Origin: Klebsormidium nitens
Taxonomy: Eukaryota > Streptophyta > Klebsormidiophyceae > Klebsormidiales > Klebsormidiaceae
Direction of reading: 5' to 3'
DNA: 64,000 nt
Assembly: GCA_000708835.1 (NCBI GenBank)
Contig: DF236991.1
Span: 186,001 to 250,000 of the forward strand
The translations under genes and the position numbers were made by a program. The notes below the pieces were generated by a model. It made no database searches. It was not told the DNA's origin and worked only from the letters and a program-made list of their open reading frames with translations. This document shows positions 58,030 to 64,000 of the stretch, in pieces; the stretch's first letter is position 1, and every line of letters begins with the position of its first letter.

Positions 58030-61000
58030 TCAGTCGGTCTCTGTGGAGGCCGCTCGTGGGCTCAACGCCGCCTCCTTACGGCACTCCTTTTTGTGCTCCG
58101 GCCAATCCAGCTTTTGGCACTGCACGGAAGCAACTGACTTCGTGAATGAAGGGCAGCGTTGGAGTTGGCCGTTTTACGTGTTCTCGCAGCCAACAATCAG
58201 TCGGTCCTGCCCTGTGCCATTTTCCAGGAAGTATGGCCAGGACGAGCTCAACGGTTCAAAAGAATTCCAATCGGCTCGCTCAAGATTGTAAACTCGGGCT
58301 GCGATCTGCCGGCTGAACCTGCAGAACCAAGTGGTGACCCGGGCAGAACTGCACGGAACCTTTAAGAAATACTGGACTTCGGCGAATCAGAAGGAGCACG
58401 CGATCGAGCACCACGACAGAACAGCAGACCAACGCTGTTCCTTCCGCGCGTCAAGTTAGGTCAGGACGCTCACAAACCAACTAGGAAGACTGTAGCAAAC
58501 AATGAAGGCGAGGGCGCTTTCGACTTGGTTACTCGGATCCTCAAGTAAGGGTGCGCTCGATCAATTTACAGAACTGCGCGCGATGCATGTACCATCTTGG
58601 ATCCCCCAACTCTTGTACAATAACAAGCCACACTAAGTCTGTTGCCGCTCTGCTGTTGACGTGATTAAGTCCGTTCAGATTACGCTCCCAGCCCTCTGAC
58701 AAGTACCAAACAAGTCCTATCGTAAGAGGCTTTGTTCAACATACCCGACTCCGGCAAAGATGCACTGGGTGCTTTTACGCCGTAAGCAGTTTCCACTCTC
58801 CAATCTAAATGTCACAAAGAATAGCTGTGAACATCGGAACGGTTGTGAACAAAGCTCACCTCCGGCCCGCAGTAATGCACCCGGGCGCACTGCCCGCACT
58901 TCTTATATCTTTCAACGTCCGGGTCCAGGTTCCGCCACTCCACGTTGCACCGCGCGCACGTCTGCGGCGCCTTCTGCTTCTTCTTCAGCTTCTTCGCGAG
59001 CTCGTGGCTCCGCCGCCGCGCGATGCCGCGCTCGTTGTTGGTGTCCGTAAGGTACTTGTGGGTGATGACGGTCGGGTGGTTGCTGGTCTCGCGGAAGTTC
59101 GCAGTCAGCCCTTCGTGCAAAAAGATCTCGCTGCAGAAAAACGGCGCATATCTTAAATTCAAGAGTTGCGCCCATTAGATACTGCGGTTTGAAGCGCTCT
59201 CAAACGTTTTAAAGAATGTGTGGGTGATCATTGCCGGGTGCTTGTTGGTGCTGAGGAACGATGCGGTCGGCCCTTCGTGCAGGAAGATCTGGCTGCCAGA
59301 AAGAGAGAGCAAGATTCTCAATACACAAAGAGACCTCTGCGAATATCCCGAGAAATACAGACAAAAGTTGGACTCGCCGTCAAATACTTGTGGGTGATGA
59401 CCGCCGGGTGGTTGCTTGTCTCGCGGAAATCCGCGGTCAGCCCTTCGTGCAGGAAGATCTTGCTGCAGTAAAACGGCGCATATTTTAAATTCAAGAGTTG
59501 TGCAATTTAGATAACCCGGTTTGAAGCCCTCTCAAACGCTTTGGGGAACGCGTGGGTGATGACGGCCGGGTGATTGCTGGTCTCGCGGAAGTTCGCGGTC
59601 AGCCCTTCGTGCAAAAACATTCGCTGCAGAGAATAAGTGAAATCAGACTCTCAACAACCGACGTCCGTAGACCCTCCACTGAATCGCTTTCGACGCGTTC
59701 AAAGGCGATGAAAAAGATTTGGGTGATGACGGCCGGGTGGTTGCTGGTCTGGCGGAAGGATGCGGTCATCAGTTCGTGCAAGAAGATCTCGCTGCAGAAA
59801 GAGTGGCGCGAAATACACATTCAATCTTTGCATGTGTAAACGAAATAGCAACTACAGATAAGAGTATGTCTCAACGCCCTCGAAGGCATTCAGGTACTTG
59901 TGGGTGATGACGGCCGGGTAGTAGCTAGTCTCGCAAAATTTCGGGGTCAGCCGTTTGTGCAGAGGATCTCTCTGCACCAAACGCCGCGGATTGGAGGTTC
60001 AACAGTTTAAATTGCCATTAAGCGCTCTCAAACGTTTTCAAAGAATGTGTGGGTGATGACGGCCGGGTGGTTGGTGGTCTCGCGGAAGGATGCGGTCAGC
60101 CTTTTGTGCAAGAAGATCCCACCGCAGAAGAATTGGCGATTTCAAGAACGTTTGGATGATGACAGCCAGGTTAATTTTGGTCTTGCAGAACAACGCAGGG
60201 AGCTCGCCGTGCAGGAAGATCTATGTGCTTTAAATTGGCCCAAGTCAGGATCGAAGCATTTGCACAGATTTGCCAGTGACCTTGTTCACCGCCTTCATAC
60301 ATTTTAAAGTAATCACCATCCGGTGGCGGTTGGTCTCTTGGAAGGAGAACGGAGTCAACCTTTGTTCTGAAGAAGAAAGCTTTCGTGTAAGACAGGAGGG
60401 AAGAGGGGGGGAAGTCTGCAAAGTCCTCCCTTAAAGACCCACTTGAAAGGAGGTTTCAGAGGTTTCAGAGGTGGTTTCAGAGGTGGGAAATAAGATGTCC
60501 CAGACTCATGTGGCGTACTTGATGATAATCCCCGACTGGGTGTTGAATCTGCAATACGACGCGGTCAGCTTGAAAGTTTCAAATCGGGGCACACGTAGAT
60601 GAATCCTTGAATACTCGCATCAGGAGGGGTGACGATTTCTGATGCGACGATTCCTCGGTGCTCAAACAAACAAGCCAGAGGGTCTTAAGAAGACCCTGGA
60701 TCCACTGATTCACCAGAATCTTTGAAACCCAAAAGTTAACTGAACTGGAAAGCTTCCACTCACGTGTGTTTGTAGGGGATGGTTGTGTCCCTGAGCGACG
60801 GGTCCAGCGTGCGGTCGACGAGTAAACGAATCTCTTCCAGCAGTAAGATCCTTTGCTGGAAAAGCACTAGGTCGACCATGCCTATGACAATGCCCTCTCT
60901 GCTCCACCGCTGCTTCTCGTCAGACAACTCCTTGTGCAGGTCGCTTATGCGTCGCCGCAAAAACCTGCGCGCGGATTGGGGACATAAGCTGCGGTTAGGC

Positions 61001-63005
61001 CTCAGAACGGATAACCGGCACCTGCATCGATTGAACCCTTGACGAGGCACTCCGCTGCCTCTTGTCAGAAGCTCCTATGCAGGTCGCTCATGCGCTGCCG
61101 CAAGGAGCTGCAAACAGTTTCAAGAGATAAGCTGCGGTTAACCCTGAAAATGCTGAATCAGGACCGCGTCGACCGAACTACAGACTAGGCCCTCCACGGC
61201 TTCTCGTCAGCCAGCTCCTTATGCAGGTCGCTTACGAGCCGCCGCAAGGATCTGCCCATGAGTTAGGGACATAAGCTGTGATTAATTCTCAAAATGCTAA
61301 AACGGCACCGCCTCCACCGTACCACGACAAGGCCCTCTCTGCTCCACCGCTGCTTCTTATCCGACAGCTCCTTGTGCAAGTTGCTTATGCTCAGTTTCAA
61401 AAGTTGGGCAGGGTCAGAGAAGCAAACGCTTGGTTAGCAGTTAGCCCAGACAGCTCCTCGAGCCAAATGTCTATGTGGTGCTGCTTAACCTGGGGAGGGT
61501 TAGGAAAGCTGATTGCAAGCAGCCCTCGGATGGTTTAGGAAGCGAAGAGTACAAAAGTTGTGGTTACATTGAATGAGGTTGGCCATTCCACGTCACTTAT
61601 CGGCAGACCGCATGGTGCGCAAGTTGTGTAGTTGCTTCTGTACCAACCTGAAGAAGGTTAAAGCTTTGATGGACAGAATCACAAATCTCAAAGGTAAACG
61701 AATGCTGTGAAGGCCTGCGTGTCTGACTTAAAACGCGTCATAAGGCTTGTTGTTCGATCGCCTACGCGCCCCGGGAAGGATATCAAACACAGATGTGACT
61801 GTGGCTTCTGCTTCAGAAAGACTGACAAGATGAATACTTCGGTCAAGAAAGTCAGAGTTCACCAAGCCTTTCACTTGTTAAGCTCATTGCGCGGGTCGCT
61901 GACTTCCTTTCAGATTCTGACCAGCATCGAAAGGATCCTGTCATGCAATCTCAGAACGGGAAATCACCAGGTACTGGCAGCGGCGCCTCTTATTCTTCCA
62001 ACTAATGTTCACCAGAGTTGCAACGCCACCATTATGTACAGTACAACTCTGTTCCTGATAATCATAGGATCGCTGACATCACTCACTCTAAGAATGCGGG
62101 TTTGTCCTGCACCGACAGCAGTCGCCTCCCACCCTCTTATTGGTGTTTCACAACAATGACATCATCACCCTGTGCACTGGCACAATTCTGTTTGAAAATT
62201 GTAAAATTGCTGACATCACTCACTCTAAAAATGCGGGGTTGTCCTTCACCGGCAGCGTCGCCTCCCACCCCTCGGACAAATTCTTGAGCAGTTGTACGCA
62301 GTGCTTGGTGCCGATAGACAGCCCCGGTAGATAGCTCAGCAGAAACGCCAGCAACTGAAGGGGCTCGTTCACTCCCTCCCTGCTGGGGAACTCTGTCGGC
62401 CAGGGGACCCTTTCCAGGAGCGCGCTCAGTCGCTCAGTGTCGCTCCAGGCCGCTTTCCCGAGTGCGAAGAATTCATTTTTGACCTTGAGGGGAGTGTCGT
62501 AGAACCCGTTGGTCGGAGTGATTGAGACCATCTCGGCAGCTCGAAGGCAGCCCTCAATGAGTTCGGCTTCCTCTTGTCTGAGCAAAGAGAAGCCGGCAGG
62601 CCCCACAACAACAACTTGCAAGACTGCTTCTAGAAATCCCGCCAAAACACCCGCCTTCAGCGCTTCCTGCTTATTCGGCATTACCTGCTTGCAAACGTCC
62701 TCGAACAGGTCCGCTAGAATCGTGACCAACCCTCGGTTCTTTGGGTGCATTTGCAGCGCTTTTGCGGCGGTGGGGACAAGCCGCCTCAGGGGAAACTCCG
62801 GCAGCTCAATCCAGCACCAGTGAAACCTCTTCATGGACTCCTTCAACTCTTTGGTAGCTTTCAACTTCAGGGCTTCCTCCCAGTAGCGAGGGATCAGCGA
62901 CGCAACGGCCATGAAGTTTTCTGTGAGGACATCTGCATTGTCCTCATTGTCCTGGATGATATCGAAGTGCCGCCGGAGGCTTTGCACGACCTGAGCGGCA
63001 GCCAT
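58030..63005 (-). CDS. helical protein with C-terminal MYND zinc finger
   Basis: Exons: 63005-62224, 60964-60764, 59130-58860, 58119-58030 (447 residues, phases 2, 2, 0). The finger reforms across the last intron: CARC (386, 389), CGQC (406, 409), YC (415), then exon 4 gives CQKLDWPEHKKEC (Cys419, His427, Cys431), a complete C6HC MYND set with the usual Tyr-Cys and Trp. MYND fingers mediate protein-protein contacts, often in transcription or chromatin factors. The N-terminal 260 residues are Leu/Ala-rich helices, perhaps ARM/HEAT-like (inference); no SET domain is visible. A KKLKKKQK basic stretch precedes the finger. The start is the first ATG after a possible acceptor (GGTTGCAG, ending 63012), so an upstream exon may be missing. 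Confidence 0.85.
59131..60350 (-). repeat. seven-copy acceptor array before MYND exon 3
   Basis: The exon 3 start (encoding EIFLHEGLTANFRETSNHP) with its TCTGCAG acceptor recurs across the whole upstream intron. Measured at GGTGATGA on the plus strand, the exon copy is at 59061 and others at about 59223, 59393, 59555, 59722, 59903, 60052 and a worn 60154 (162, 170, 162, 167, 181, 149, 102 bp), with a trace near 60310. Flanks of the copies at 59393 and 60052 match the real exon's flank better than the intermediate ones, so a two-unit higher-order period of about 330 bp is present. Confidence 0.92.
60965..61420 (-). repeat. three acceptor-boundary copies, MYND exon 2
   Basis: The exon 2 start (encoding FLRRRISDLHKELSDEK) recurs at about 61065-61115, 61200-61255 and 61335-61400. 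Measured at TCGCTTATG: 60941 (real), 61084, 61228, 61381, spacings 143, 144 and 153 bp. The outermost retains the GCTCCACCGCTGCTTCT run found inside the true exon. Confidence 0.85.
62060..62223 (-). repeat. donor-boundary copy, MYND exon 1
   Basis: The exon 1 end encoding VKDNPAFLE with its GTGAGTGATGTCAGC donor (plus-strand ACTCACTCTA at 62217) recurs at 62081, 136 bp downstream in the transcript sense, including flanking exon sequence (GGTGCAGGACAA...). Confidence 0.8.
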
Positions 63006-64000
63006 CAGCCCCTGCAACCGCGTTGCGCCCCAGCAAACAACGGCAATGAGTGGATCCCAATCAGCTCAGCCACAAAGCTGGCAACACAACTCCACTTTCT
63101 GCACGGGCAGAATCTACTTGCCCTTGGGCCTTGCCCAGTCTACCTTGCCACCTTGCTTGCGTGTACTTAGGGCAGTTACTGAGTTAGGCTTAGCTACAGT
63201 ACACCTAGGTTTCCTTGCATGCCTTGAAGGCCGCCTTCAAAATTTTGCCGCCCTGAATGTGCTTCTCCAGCTAGAAGAACGGCGTCACAGCGGCCGCACC
63301 CGTCACTGCCAACAGGCCCAAAACACCTCTGCCAAATCAAAGAGCGTTGACACCTTGTCTGAGAACCGGCTATATTGAGGTACCGGTATTGGTCACGACT
63401 CACGAGGCCGGCCGCGGTACGAAGGTTCGGCGGCCGCGAGAAGCGACACCTGCGCTCGGCTTGGCGTCTGCTGACGCCATGATGACGAGCACCAAACTTT
63501 CTATGTGATTCCGTCAACGCCGTCGATGGGCGGATCGGCGGTTCACATCCATCCATAGTTTTTTCTGACAGATCCTCCCTCGTGCCCGAAGATCTGGTTG
63601 TAAACAATCATTCGATTGTCACAGCCTGAGGCTCCGAGCTGCCCGCCGGCCGGAGCGGACTTACGTGCGCAAGATGCAAAATGTACCCTCAATAAGCAGA
63701 TTGCCGAAACACTTTCAAGCCGTCAATTTTCGTCGTTTCCTCAGCATCGACTGTCACAAGGGATTCTACTTGTGACTAAGATTGGGTACACTGAAAAGAA
63801 ACCATATGTCAGAGATCCTACCTATGGGAATTGGAAGGTCATAGGCCGTAGCCCAGGTCTGCACTCAGGAAAAGGCAATATCGTAACCATTTGCCGGTGT
63901 ATAGCGGTGGTGTCAAACCGACTATCTTTCATATTATCCTACATTCCTTGACACTGTATGTTGGAGTACAGGTTTTTACTGGTGCAGCTACACGAGTATT
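63006..64000. other. upstream of MYND gene; possible terminal exon
   Basis: Mostly featureless. On the minus strand a pyrimidine-rich TTCTTCTAG near 63270 could be an acceptor before a short frame LEKHIQGGKILKAAFKACKET ending in TAG near 63210; this may be the last exon of a minus-strand gene lying beyond the window. No family recognised. Nothing supportable at 63700-64000. Confidence 0.3.

Noticed and set aside
59131-60350. CRISPR-like array
   Set aside because: Regular spacing of repeated blocks, but units are about 165 bp, contiguous rather than repeat-plus-spacer, and derive from a coding exon edge in a eukaryotic gene.

Overview
The window looks like nuclear DNA of a streptophyte (charophyte-grade) green alga; Klebsormidium is my tentative guess, an inference and not a database result. 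The genes have many short exons with GT-AG introns, GC-rich coding exons sit in AT-richer introns, and gene content is plant/algal: a bifunctional FKGP, a hybrid histidine kinase, ASNSD1 and a MYND-finger protein. Conserved enzymes carry long low-complexity insertions. I see no bacterial operons, rRNA, tRNA, CRISPR or intact transposon.

Layout: 1-7080 holds no gene I can support. 7557-19381 (+) is a 13-exon membrane hybrid histidine kinase with a C-terminal receiver. Tail-to-tail with it, 21884-32448 (-) is a GDP-L-fucose salvage enzyme (FKGP: fucose-1-phosphate guanylyltransferase plus GHMP fucokinase). Divergent from FKGP, 34451-42607 (+) is ASNSD1, with class II amidotransferase and asparagine-synthetase domains. 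43761-48218 (-) and 50072-54259 (-) are tandem paralogues of a three-exon membrane alpha/beta-hydrolase inside a duplicated block of about 5 kb. 55889-56660 (+) is a frame-broken, internally duplicated charged gene. 58030-63005 (-) is a helical protein ending in a complete MYND zinc finger. 63006-64000 is nearly empty.

Most exons were rebuilt by hand: reading phase agrees across the assigned introns, and family motifs (H-box, receiver Asp, GHMP motifs, SGGxDS loop, MYND Cys/His set) reform across splice junctions. The exceptions are one frame break inside FKGP near 30405-30507 and the unresolved FKGP 5' end.

The most striking signal is not a gene. At least 16 splice junctions, in every well-resolved gene here, are flanked on the intron side by tandem arrays of degenerate copies of that same exon/intron boundary. 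Units are usually about 105-180 bp and keep the AG acceptor or GT donor. Acceptor copies lie upstream of the true exon, donor copies downstream, and some exons have both. I know of no named element that does this; it resembles recurrent junction-seeded duplication that lengthens introns and lays down decoy splice sites. The two hydrolase paralogues carry different array copy numbers, which lets array growth be dated against the gene duplication.
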